A stretch of DNA of 64,000 nucleotides. It comes from Bacteroides intestinalis. Lineage in GTDB: Bacteria; Bacteroidota; Bacteroidia; Bacteroidales; Bacteroidaceae. The translations under genes and the position numbers were made by a program. The DNA is taken from the NCBI RefSeq assembly GCF_902364365.1, contig NZ_CABJDN010000013.1, forward strand, positions 1-64,000. Reading direction: 5' to 3'. Of the stretch, positions 1 to 7,842 are shown one piece after another. Below the pieces are notes generated by a model. The model was not told where the DNA came from. It worked only from the letters and a program-made list of their open reading frames with translations, and ran no database searches. Each line of letters starts with the position of its first letter. The stretch's first letter is position 1.

Positions 1-199
1 GATAAGGATGTTGTAGAACATGTTTTTGAAAGAAGGGGTGGCCGGGCACGGAAAGCTATACATTATATATATACGTGCGCGTGCGAAAGGGAAAAAAGCC
101 ACTCGGTCGTTGTTTTACCTACCACCTCCCCCTAAAGAACTCAACTTCTTATATAATGTCTTTATTATATTTTTTACCCCTCCACACCCGTGAAACGCC

Positions 200-1507
200 C
201 TATTTATCAAGGTTAGCGGGTGGAAGGGCATTTCCAAGCAAGGCAACTACCGAATAGTAATTACCGTAACGACTCCGCGAGCGGGGAAACCCTAAAGGAG
301 CTAACTGTTGAGCAAACGCATTCGGATTAACTCCACGCATGGCTGCCGGATTCTGCTTTTTCAGAACCTTGAAAATATCAGCAGCAGAAAGGCGTTGTAC
401 CATTTCATCCTTATCTTCAGTCATGGCAGGGCGAAAACAAGCATAAAGAATTTCCTCCACCATACTGCGCCGCTGAAATCTCTTATTATGTTCCTTCAAC
501 TCAGACTCTTCTTCCGCTGTAAACCAATACCGGACTCCTTCCAGAAGTTCATGTTTCAACTGGGCATAGATTTGTTTATGCTCGATATGCGAGCAATCTA
601 TCTTCCCTTTCACTTCCACACAAAGAAAACGGCGGCTCCCTGTAGGGTCGGAAAGCAGATCAAAACGATTGCTCGTACCGATAAAAGAAGCAATACGGGG
701 CAAGTTGCGATAGTTCCTTTGATAGGCTTTGCAAAGATTCAGGTTCGCCATCTGCATCAGATTCTTCAATAAGGGCATTTTAGAAGCAGGATATTTATCA
801 AACTCATCAAGATTCAGCAATCCCATTTCCGACATTTTACGGGTAACATTTCCCTTTGAAGTCAGTTCCACTTCATCCGAATAGTATCGAGCCAGAGTTT
901 CAGGCATCAGACTTTTACAAAAGGTAGACTTTAAACACCCTTGCTCCGCACTGATAAGAATAGGTGCCACGCTGTTAGCATGCTTTCCCGTCATTCCCAG
1001 CCATTGTGCAGTGAGAGCCAATAGCCAGATATGGAAATCTTTCATCCACAACGGATTGGAAGATACACGGCGAGCAAGTGCTTCAAGACGATCCACTCCA
1101 TCCCAGGTAGGAAGTTCATCCATGTAAAGAAGGAAAGGATGATAAGCAGGAACACAAGTGGAATAAAGATAACGGCTGATATCCTTGTCCCAACATGCAA
1201 TTCCCCGTGCATGGGCCTCAAGGCAAAAGGTATTCAGTTCTCGTTTTCCAACAGATGAAAATCCCTCTCCCACTTTACCCACCGGACGGAATTCGGTTTC
1301 TTCTGTTAACAGATTATAACGGAAATCATAAGCAGATTGCAGGAAGCGGTTTACTCGATCCGTCAGACTGACCGGTGAGGACTTCACAAGCTCCGCAGCA
1401 GGATTAGCTGCTAAAGGAGTCGTTTCCGGCTGATTTTCTACTACTTGCTTTACTTCTCCCCAGCCTTCCCAAAGAGAAGCAATGAATTGCATAAATTTTG
1501 TCTTCAT
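200..1507 (-). CDS. VapE/VirE-like P-loop protein
   Basis: A 435-residue protein resembling the virulence-associated E (VapE/VirE) family of P-loop ATPases related to primase-helicases of mobile elements. Around residue 133 the sequence PTWDGVDRLEAL is typical of the family. A Walker A-like loop EQGCLKST lies at 188-195, with Lys193 kept but Leu where Gly is usual. NLDEFDK further on looks like Walker B, and FIGTSNRFDLL like sensor 1. There is no N-terminal primase domain, so it is shorter than fused family members. It is divergent from an HU-like gene, a pairing often seen in Bacteroides. The cellular role is unknown; the family assignment rests on motifs only. Confidence 0.8.
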   Translation of the reverse strand: MKTKFMQFIASLWEGWGEVKQVVENQPETTPLAANPAAELVKSSPVSLTDRVNRFLQSAYDFRYNLLTEETEFRPVGKVGEGFSSVGKRELNTFCLEAHARGIACWDKDISRYLYSTCVPAYHPFLLYMDELPTWDGVDRLEALARRVSSNPLWMKDFHIWLLALTAQWLGMTGKHANSVAPILISAEQGCLKSTFCKSLMPETLARYYSDEVELTSKGNVTRKMSEMGLLNLDEFDKYPASKMPLLKNLMQMANLNLCKAYQRNYRNLPRIASFIGTSNRFDLLSDPTGSRRFLCVEVKGKIDCSHIEHKQIYAQLKHELLEGVRYWFTAEEESELKEHNKRFQRRSMVEEILYACFRPAMTEDKDEMVQRLSAADIFKVLKKQNPAAMRGVNPNAFAQQLAPLGFPRSRSRYGNYYSVVALLGNALPPANLDK

Positions 1508-1538
1508 AATTTAATTGTTAGTTTAGTGATTGATGCCA

Positions 1539-1571
1539 CAAAGTTACCATCACAGATATACCTTTTGCAAG
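1539..1571 (-). promoter_or_regulatory. Promoter of the VapE-like gene
   Basis: On the minus strand a TAACTTTG box (1539-1546) matches the Bacteroides -7 consensus TAnnTTTG. CTTG (1568-1571) lies 21 bases upstream, one base off the TTTG -33 box. Transcription would start about 25 bases before the ATG at 1507. Confidence 0.55.
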
Positions 1572-1653
1572 TATTTTGAGCGGTTTGCTACAAATTAATG
1601 CCGCTAACTAAATACATATAGTTTGTTGACATTATACATATAGTATTGTCATG

Positions 1654-1781
1654 TTTTAGATAAAGCATCTGGTAGTGTTGACATCCGTCAATCATCTTGT
1701 TTTCTATCGTCAACATATTTACCGACATCTGTCAAGAGATTTGCCAACAGCTGTCAACACTACCAGATGCTTTATCTAAAA
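1654..1781. repeat. 30-bp perfect inverted repeat with GTCAA array
   Basis: Arms 1654-1683 and 1752-1781 are perfect 30-bp reverse complements separated by 68 bases. The word GTCAA occurs at 1687, 1709, 1731 and 1753, each exactly 22 bases from the last. At 1678-1691 it forms the dyad TTGAC-N4-GTCAA. The right arm ends beside the -33 box of the HU-like gene. The spacer holds no TAnnTTTG box on either strand, so an invertible promoter is less likely than an operator, an origin-like iteron set or a transcribed hairpin. Confidence 0.85.
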
Positions 1782-1813
1782 TTTGCTCTTCCTATATATA
1801 AATGGTACATTTG
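1782..1813 (+). promoter_or_regulatory. Promoter of the HU-like gene
   Basis: TTTG at 1782-1785, a 20-base spacer and TACATTTG at 1806-1813 match the Bacteroides -33/-7 consensus exactly. Transcription would begin near 1820. The in-frame ATG at 1802 is therefore upstream of the transcript, which supports the start at 1844. Confidence 0.75.
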
Positions 1814-1843
1814 CACCATTATCTATCTATAAAACGACAAACA

Positions 1844-2482
1844 ATGGCTATACTTTTTGAATGGTATGAGAATCCGGTACCTAACGATCAAACGGATCCA
1901 AAAACAATCCATGCACGCATCACCCTCAATGGAAAAGTAGGAACAGACGAAATCCGCCACAAAATACAGGCACGCAGTTCGCTGACAGAGACGGATGTAT
2001 CGGCAGTACTCGATGCACTATCGCATATAATGGGAGAAGAATTGGCGGAAGGACGACAAGTACATCTGGACGGCATCGGATACTTCCATCCTACACTGAA
2101 ATGCGAGGAAGGCATCACAATGGAAACGAAACGAAAAAATGAGAAAGTGAAACTGAAGGGCATCAAATTCCGTGCCGACCAAGCGTTGAAGAACGAGATA
2201 GGCAATGTAAAACTGAAGAATTTCAAGCATAGCGGGCACTCCAGCAAGCTATCGGACGTGGAGATAGACATGCGACTGAAGGAATACTTTGCCGAACATC
2301 AGCTGATGACACGCCTGGACTTCCAGCATATATGTGGTTTCATGAAATCAAAGGCAATGGAACACCTGAGACGACTGAAAGCAGAAGGAAAAATAGAAAA
2401 CATCGGACGACAAATGCAACCGATATATGTACCCGTGGCAGGATACTACGGAGTAAGTAAAGACAAGATAGTGACAAGATAA
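1844..2482 (+). CDS. HU-like DNA-binding protein
   Basis: A 212-residue protein starting MAILFEWYENPVPN. The first ~125 residues fit the HU/IHF-like fold of the long Bacteroidales subgroup: a helical section near DEIRHKIQ and AVLDALSHIMGEELAEG, then the strand region VHLDGIGYFHPTLK. The last ~80 residues (LSDVEIDMRLKEYF through QHICGFMKSKAMEHLRRLKAEGKI) look like an added winged-helix-type domain. An ATG 42 bases upstream lies in the -7 box and is rejected as start. It is divergent from the VapE-like gene and ends before a strong terminator. A role in binding the repeats upstream is inference. Confidence 0.8.
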   Translation: MAILFEWYENPVPNDQTDPKTIHARITLNGKVGTDEIRHKIQARSSLTETDVSAVLDALSHIMGEELAEGRQVHLDGIGYFHPTLKCEEGITMETKRKNEKVKLKGIKFRADQALKNEIGNVKLKNFKHSGHSSKLSDVEIDMRLKEYFAEHQLMTRLDFQHICGFMKSKAMEHLRRLKAEGKIENIGRQMQPIYVPVAGYYGVSKDKIVTR

Positions 2483-2499
2483 AAGCAAAATAAGGAGCC

Positions 2500-2563
2500 A
2501 AAGCCCCCTTCCACACGCAAACCCCGATGAATAAGGGAATACAGCCGTGTGGAAGGGGGCTTT
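2500..2563 (+). terminator. Terminator after the HU-like gene
   Basis: Arms 2500-2517 and 2546-2563 are perfect 18-bp reverse complements, GC-rich in the middle, with a 28-base loop and a pyrimidine-rich tail. This fits intrinsic termination and isolates the next locus. Confidence 0.75.
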
Positions 2564-2621
2564 ACTTTTCTCTATTTATATTCAAACAAGCCCATAAAAC
2601 TCAACAAATAAATGACAGATA

Positions 2622-2817
2622 AGTTCTTGCAGTACTTAGTGTTATGATTAGCGCAAAGATATAAATAAATATTAAAAAGCAAACAAATCAAACGTTAAAA
2701 TGCAAATGTTTATTTACTCATGATATACGATTTATTTATTTCAATCAGGTAATAATACAACTCATACCCTTCGAAGCTCTCTAACGATGTTATTCATGTT
2801 TAAGTACTGCAAGAACT
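2622..2817. promoter_or_regulatory. Putative invertible promoter cassette (OFF orientation)
   Basis: Perfect 17-bp inverted repeats at 2622-2638 and 2801-2817 (AGTTCTTGCAGTACTTA and its complement) flank 162 bases, 36 bases upstream of the SusC-like ATG. The only consensus -7 box inside is TATCTTTG on the minus strand (2654-2661). TTTG boxes lie 18 or 22 bases upstream of it (2680-2683, 2684-2687). This promoter fires away from susC. Inverting the segment would put TATCTTTG at 2778-2785 on the plus strand. No TAnnTTTG box is present between the right repeat and the ATG, so the operon looks switched off here. Phase variation of SusC/SusD loci by such inversions is known in Bacteroides; this site is inferred. 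Confidence 0.75.
2654..2687 (-). promoter_or_regulatory. Promoter inside the invertible segment
   Basis: Minus-strand -7 box TATCTTTG (2654-2661), with two overlapping choices of TTTG -33 box, at spacing 18 (2680-2683) or 22 (2684-2687). It lies wholly between the inverted repeats and currently reads leftward, away from the SusC-like gene. Confidence 0.65.
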
Positions 2818-2853
2818 CGAGAAATAAAAATACTAATTTTAAAAAGAGAGCGT

Positions 2854-5800
2854 ATGAAAAGGAAACGACTATTTATCATGCTGGCTTATCTGTTTTTATG
2901 GACAAGTGCAACATTGGCCCAAGTCTCCAAAGTAACCGGAGTCGTGATTTCAGAAGAAGGCAATGAGCCGGTGGTTGGTGCATCTATTCTGGTGAAAGGA
3001 TTCTCACAAGGAGTGATTACCAACATAAACGGAGAGTTTACACTCACCAATGTTCCCAATGATGCCAGAACCTTAATTATCTCGTTTGTTGGCATGAAAA
3101 CGCAGGAAGTTGCAATCAAGCCTCAACTCAGGATCATCATGTCAAACGATTCTCAGATGCTGGATGAAGTGATTGTAACAGTAGCCTACGGTACAGCAAA
3201 AAAATCATCGCTGACAGGAGCCATTTCATCCGTCAACCAGGATCAGATTGAAATGCGACCAACCTCCAGCGTAACTTCAGCATTGGAAGGTACGACATCG
3301 GGCGTACAGATTAATAGTACTTACGGCGCACCGGGCAGTGATCCGTCAATCCGCATCCGCGGTATCGGAACTGTAAACGGTTCGAGCACCCCGCTTTATG
3401 TGGTAGACGGCGTTCCTTTCGGAGGAAATATTTCGGATATAAACCCGGCCGATATAGAGAGCATTTCAGTTCTGAAAGATGCAGCCTCAGCCGCACTATA
3501 CGGTAACCGCGCATCAAACGGCGTGATTCTGATCAGCACAAGAAAAGGGACTTCCAACAAAATCAGTTTCGATCTAAAGATCAACCAAGGAGTCTATTCA
3601 CGCGGTATCAAAGAGTATAAGCGTACCTCACCTAACCAGTTTATGGAAGCAAGTTGGCAAAACCTGAAGAATGCACGTATGTCTGCAGGTGATGATGCAG
3701 CCACCGCGGCCCAATATGCTACGGCAAACCTGATTTCCGAACAATTATATCTGAATATCTATAATAAACCGGACGACCAGTTATTCGACGCGAATGGTAA
3801 TCTGGTTTCGGATGCACAAATCCTTCCGGGATATGCCGATGACCTTGACTGGTATTCGGATGCCATCCGCAACGGATACCGGCAGGAATATTCCTTTAGC
3901 GGAAATACCGCCAACGAAAAGAGTAACTATTACTTTTCCATTGGCTATCTGGATGAGAAAGGTTATGTGACAAACTCGGATTTCAATCGCATCTCAGCCC
4001 GTACCTCCATGAGCTTCACCCCTAAAAAATGGTTCAAGGCAGGCATTAACCTATCCGGCACGCACCAAAATTCTCATGCAACCAATGGGGACAGTGACGC
4101 CGGATATACCAATGCATTTATGTATTGTCGTCAGATAGCCCCCATCTATCCCGTGCATCTGCATAATGCCGATGGTTCTTATCGCCTGGATGCCCTGAAT
4201 AACAAACAGTACGATCCGGGATACTATAAAGATGACGAAGGAGTAACCATCTCTACCCGTAACCAATATGTAGACCGTCATGTAATCTGGGAAAACGAAT
4301 TGAGTACGGACAAAACCATACGCAACACACTGCAAGGTATTGCTTTTGCAGACGTCAAGTTCCTGAACGACTTCACATTCACAGTGAAAGGTGACCTCAA
4401 CGTGCGAAACTCCGAGCAGACCTCTTACGACAATGCCACTATCGGTGACGGTAAAGGAAACAACGGACGTACCAAGCGAGTGACTTACCGCTATAAGAAT
4501 TATACTTTCCAGCAGCAACTGAACTGGAATCATGTATATGGCAAACACTACATAGATGTACTGGCAGCGCACGAAAACTACTCCAACAATTATGATTATG
4601 AGTATGCATTCAAGACGACCGAGACATTTGCCGGAAAGCCGAATCTGTCGAACTTCACAGATATTACCAGCCTGACCGGCTACGAGACAGACTATCGTAC
4701 GGAAAGCTACCTGGGACGTATCCGCTACAACTACGCCGAGAAATACAATCTGGAAGTTTCGTTCCGCCGTGACGGTTCATCCCGCTTCTCCAAACAGAAC
4801 CGCTGGGGTAACTTCGGTAGCATCGGTGCAAACTGGATTATATCGGAAGAGGACTTCATGCAATCTGTCACCTGGATAAACTCTTTGAAATTCCGCGCCA
4901 ACTACGGACAAGTGGGAAATGATGCCGGAACCGGATATTATGGCTATATGGGACTTTATGCCGGTAGCCAGAATGCAAACATCGGGGCATATTATTTATC
5001 TCAGAACGAAGCTCTCGATCTGAAGTGGGAGACCGGAGAGGCTTATGGCATAGCACTTGAAGGCCGTTTGTTCAACCGCTGGAACATCAGTCTTGAGTAT
5101 TTTGACAAACGGAACAAGGATCTTTTGTTCGATGTTTATCTGCCGTTGTCAGCAGGAGCCACTTCAACCACATCCGCACAGGCCACCATTGCAAAGAATC
5201 TGGGAACCATCTCCAACAAAGGTTTCGAAATCAATACGGACATCGATATCTACAGAGATAAGAAATGGAAAGTGAATTTTGCAACGAATGCCACATTCGT
5301 CAAGAACAAGATTGTGAAGCTGCCTGAACAAAATAAGGATGGGATCATATCGGGAAACTACAAGATAGTGGAAGGTAAAAGCCGTTATGAGTTCTTCCTA
5401 CCGACTTATGTCGGTGTCGACCAACTCACCGGTAACTCCCTGTACACACTCAATCTGGAAGACTATTTCATCACACTGCCCGATGGCAGCAAATTGGGAA
5501 ATGCAGAAGGTACTGACATCAGCGACAATGAAAGTCTGACTTCCATCAACGGCACTTATTATACCAACAACACGACTTACGCCCTGAAAGAATTCCACGG
5601 TTCGGCACTACCCAAAGTCTACGGTAGCTTTACCGGTACGGTATCTTACAAATCACTTACTTTCTCCGCCTTGTTCACCTACTCGTTGGGAGGTAAAACC
5701 TATGATGGGGTATATCGTTCGTTAATGACTACAGGCACTTCACCCGGCAACTTCCATTCCGACATTATGAATGCCTGGAAAGCGGTTCCCGAGGGAATGT

Positions 5801-6126
5801 CAGAAAACTCGGCAGACCGTATTTGGGTAGATGGCATTCCTCAGATAAACAGCACGATGAGTGCGAACAATAATTCCGCTTCTTCCAGATGGCTTGTCAG
5901 TTCGGACTATTTAGTAGTTAAAAACCTCACACTGAGCTACCGGCTACCGGCTTCCTTTGTGAAACGACTGGACCTGCAGGGAATAAGCGTGAGCGCAAAT
6001 TGCGAGAACTTATGGACATTCACAGCCCGCCAGGGCATGAATCCCCAGCAATCATTCGGCGGTTCGCAATACAATTATCTGGTAACTCCGAGAGTATTCT
6101 CCGTTGGTATCAACATTAAACTATAA
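2854..6126 (+). CDS. SusC/RagA-type TonB-linked outer membrane transporter
   Basis: A 1090-residue outer membrane porin of the SusC family, which imports glycans or other nutrients with a SusD lipoprotein lid. A signal peptide spans residues ~1-22 (ending TLAQ). A carboxypeptidase-regulatory-like domain covers ~25-100 (VVISEEGNEPVVGASILVKG, GEFTL). The conserved stretch LDEVIVTVAYG comes next, then the TonB plug (~110-215, with RIRGIGTV and LYVVDGVPFGG). The rest is a long beta-barrel ending FSVGINIKL. The susD partner follows after 17 bases. No enzyme gene is linked, so the substrate cannot be guessed. Expression is probably controlled by the invertible promoter upstream. Confidence 0.95.
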   Translation: MKRKRLFIMLAYLFLWTSATLAQVSKVTGVVISEEGNEPVVGASILVKGFSQGVITNINGEFTLTNVPNDARTLIISFVGMKTQEVAIKPQLRIIMSNDSQMLDEVIVTVAYGTAKKSSLTGAISSVNQDQIEMRPTSSVTSALEGTTSGVQINSTYGAPGSDPSIRIRGIGTVNGSSTPLYVVDGVPFGGNISDINPADIESISVLKDAASAALYGNRASNGVILISTRKGTSNKISFDLKINQGVYSRGIKEYKRTSPNQFMEASWQNLKNARMSAGDDAATAAQYATANLISEQLYLNIYNKPDDQLFDANGNLVSDAQILPGYADDLDWYSDAIRNGYRQEYSFSGNTANEKSNYYFSIGYLDEKGYVTNSDFNRISARTSMSFTPKKWFKAGINLSGTHQNSHATNGDSDAGYTNAFMYCRQIAPIYPVHLHNADGSYRLDALNNKQYDPGYYKDDEGVTISTRNQYVDRHVIWENELSTDKTIRNTLQGIAFADVKFLNDFTFTVKGDLNVRNSEQTSYDNATIGDGKGNNGRTKRVTYRYKNYTFQQQLNWNHVYGKHYIDVLAAHENYSNNYDYEYAFKTTETFAGKPNLSNFTDITSLTGYETDYRTESYLGRIRYNYAEKYNLEVSFRRDGSSRFSKQNRWGNFGSIGANWIISEEDFMQSVTWINSLKFRANYGQVGNDAGTGYYGYMGLYAGSQNANIGAYYLSQNEALDLKWETGEAYGIALEGRLFNRWNISLEYFDKRNKDLLFDVYLPLSAGATSTTSAQATIAKNLGTISNKGFEINTDIDIYRDKKWKVNFATNATFVKNKIVKLPEQNKDGIISGNYKIVEGKSRYEFFLPTYVGVDQLTGNSLYTLNLEDYFITLPDGSKLGNAEGTDISDNESLTSINGTYYTNNTTYALKEFHGSALPKVYGSFTGTVSYKSLTFSALFTYSLGGKTYDGVYRSLMTTGTSPGNFHSDIMNAWKAVPEGMSENSADRIWVDGIPQINSTMSANNNSASSRWLVSSDYLVVKNLTLSYRLPASFVKRLDLQGISVSANCENLWTFTARQGMNPQQSFGGSQYNYLVTPRVFSVGINIKL

Positions 6127-6143
6127 TAATAAAACGCTCACTT

Positions 6144-7694
6144 ATGAAAAAGATATTATACACATTAGGACTCACAGTTCTGTTGGCCTCGTGCGGCAGC
6201 AACTATCTGGACACTGTACCCCAATCATCCACGGGTACGGCCACTATCTTTGAAACCACTCAGAATGCCAAACTCGCAATAAATGGTATTTGCAGGTTAA
6301 TGGTCAACCAATATCTCAGTTCACAAGGATTCAATGGTGAAGGAACTATCAAGACGTGGTATGGCAACTATCCGGGAAACGATTTTCAGAAATCAAACCT
6401 GACCGGATGGTCTTCCATCATCAATTCGCTTTATCACGAAAGAAATACTTCAAGCTATTGTTATTACCCCTGGTTCTACTATTATAAACTGATAGGTAAT
6501 GCCAATGCCATCATTGAAAATATCGACAAAGCCAGCGGTAGCAATGAAGAAAAGCAGTTTATAAAAGCTCAGGCACTGACATTCAGAGCATACAGCTACA
6601 TGATGCTGAGCCAACTCTATTGTCATCGCTGGTGCGACAGTAATAATGGTTCCAGCCGCGGACTTCCCCTGCGCATAGACCTGAGTACGGGTGAATTGCC
6701 AACTTCTACACTGGCAGAAGTTTACGGCCGGATTTATGAAGATTTGAATGAGGCTATCTCCAATTTCACAGCATCGGAACTGGACCGCTCGAGCGGGGAC
6801 AATTACAGTCCGAACCTGGATGTGGCTTATGCCACCTATGCCCGTGCGGCCCTGACTCGTGAAGACTGGGCAACCGCTGCACGCTATGCAGTATTGGCAC
6901 GTACTAATTATCCGCTGATGACAAACTCCGAGTATGTGGATGGCGGTTTTAATACCCCTAACCAAGAATGGATATGGAGCAGTTACAATGCTACGGACCA
7001 GAATTTGCACTATTATTCATTCTTTGCCTATCAAGGCAGCAACTCCAGCGCCAGCATTTGCAGGACCTACGCATGTTCCATCAGCAAAGAACTGTACGAT
7101 CAGATTCCTGAAACCGATGTACGTAAGAACATGTTTCTGGGACCCAAAGAAGGTGAAACATATACCACATCTACCGGACGGGCTTCGAAAGGCGCCCTGT
7201 ATGACCGGGCTATGAAAGATTATGCCGACAAAATTTATAGCACCAGTTATATCTTTGCCTATATGCAGTTCAAAATATTATGTGCCGACCAACCGGGTAT
7301 AGGGCAATTGAATAATTTCCGTTCGGCAGAGATGTATCTGATTGAAGCCGAAGCCAACTGCCACATAGGTGGCAAGGATGCAGAAACACAAAAATTACTG
7401 GTTGCCCTGAATAAGGATTCAGGCCGCAATCCCGCCTATACCTGTACGAAAACAGGAGATGACCTGCTGCAAGAAGTGAAACTTTATCGCAGGATAGAAC
7501 TCTGGGGCGAAGGTTTCGACTGGTTCGACTACAAACGCTGGAAAGAGCCAATCGTACGCAAATCATATCCGGAAGGCAGTTTCCATATACAGTTTGCTAT
7601 AACCATCCAACCTTCGGACAACAATCAGTGGACTTGGGTATTCCCGGCCAAAGAAGTCGATTATAATGATGCACTTTCCTCATATATAGAATAA
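6144..7694 (+). CDS. SusD/RagB-type nutrient-binding lipoprotein
   Basis: A 516-residue surface lipoprotein that caps the SusC channel and binds its substrate. The signal sequence ends in the lipobox LLASC, giving a lipid-anchored Cys17. YLDTVPQSS after it is the usual SusD N-terminal pattern. The middle is helical, TPR-like (IKAQALTFRAYSYMMLSQLY), and the C-terminal third contains NFRSAEMYLIEAEA and RRIELWGEGFDWFDYKRW, both typical of the family. It is co-transcribed with the SusC gene. Substrate is unknown. Function follows from the family and the pairing. Confidence 0.95.
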   Translation: MKKILYTLGLTVLLASCGSNYLDTVPQSSTGTATIFETTQNAKLAINGICRLMVNQYLSSQGFNGEGTIKTWYGNYPGNDFQKSNLTGWSSIINSLYHERNTSSYCYYPWFYYYKLIGNANAIIENIDKASGSNEEKQFIKAQALTFRAYSYMMLSQLYCHRWCDSNNGSSRGLPLRIDLSTGELPTSTLAEVYGRIYEDLNEAISNFTASELDRSSGDNYSPNLDVAYATYARAALTREDWATAARYAVLARTNYPLMTNSEYVDGGFNTPNQEWIWSSYNATDQNLHYYSFFAYQGSNSSASICRTYACSISKELYDQIPETDVRKNMFLGPKEGETYTTSTGRASKGALYDRAMKDYADKIYSTSYIFAYMQFKILCADQPGIGQLNNFRSAEMYLIEAEANCHIGGKDAETQKLLVALNKDSGRNPAYTCTKTGDDLLQEVKLYRRIELWGEGFDWFDYKRWKEPIVRKSYPEGSFHIQFAITIQPSDNNQWTWVFPAKEVDYNDALSSYIE

Positions 7695-7720
7695 GCATAA
7701 ACTCTCTCTGACAGTAAGCG

Positions 7721-7759
7721 GAAGGAGGTAGCTCTCATTTTTTGAGAGACTGCCTCCTT
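7721..7759. terminator. Imperfect bidirectional terminator hairpin
   Basis: AAGGAGG (7722-7728) pairs with CCTCCTT (7753-7759), and CTCTCA (7732-7737) pairs with TGAGAG (7743-7748), around a T-rich loop. It lies between the convergent susD and MATE genes and could serve both. Confidence 0.5.
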
Positions 7760-7842
7760 TCCCCCTACTTCCCCAGACCACCACGTATCTTCTACCCACT
7801 TCATATCGGATACATCGAAAATAATTCATAGATATATCAATA

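Noticed and set aside
1-199. Gene fragment at the left edge
   Set aside because: No frame there shows a recognisable protein; a short open frame overlaps the end of the VapE-like gene on the other strand.
1684-1751. Invertible promoter in the 30-bp inverted repeat
   Set aside because: Neither strand of the spacer contains a TAnnTTTG box, unlike the segment upstream of susC.
1802-1843. Upstream ATG as start of the HU-like gene
   Set aside because: It overlaps the -7 box TACATTTG, so it would not be in the transcript.
200-2482. Prophage or integrated plasmid
   Set aside because: The VapE-like and HU-like genes hint at mobility, but no integrase, att repeat, structural or mobilisation gene is present.
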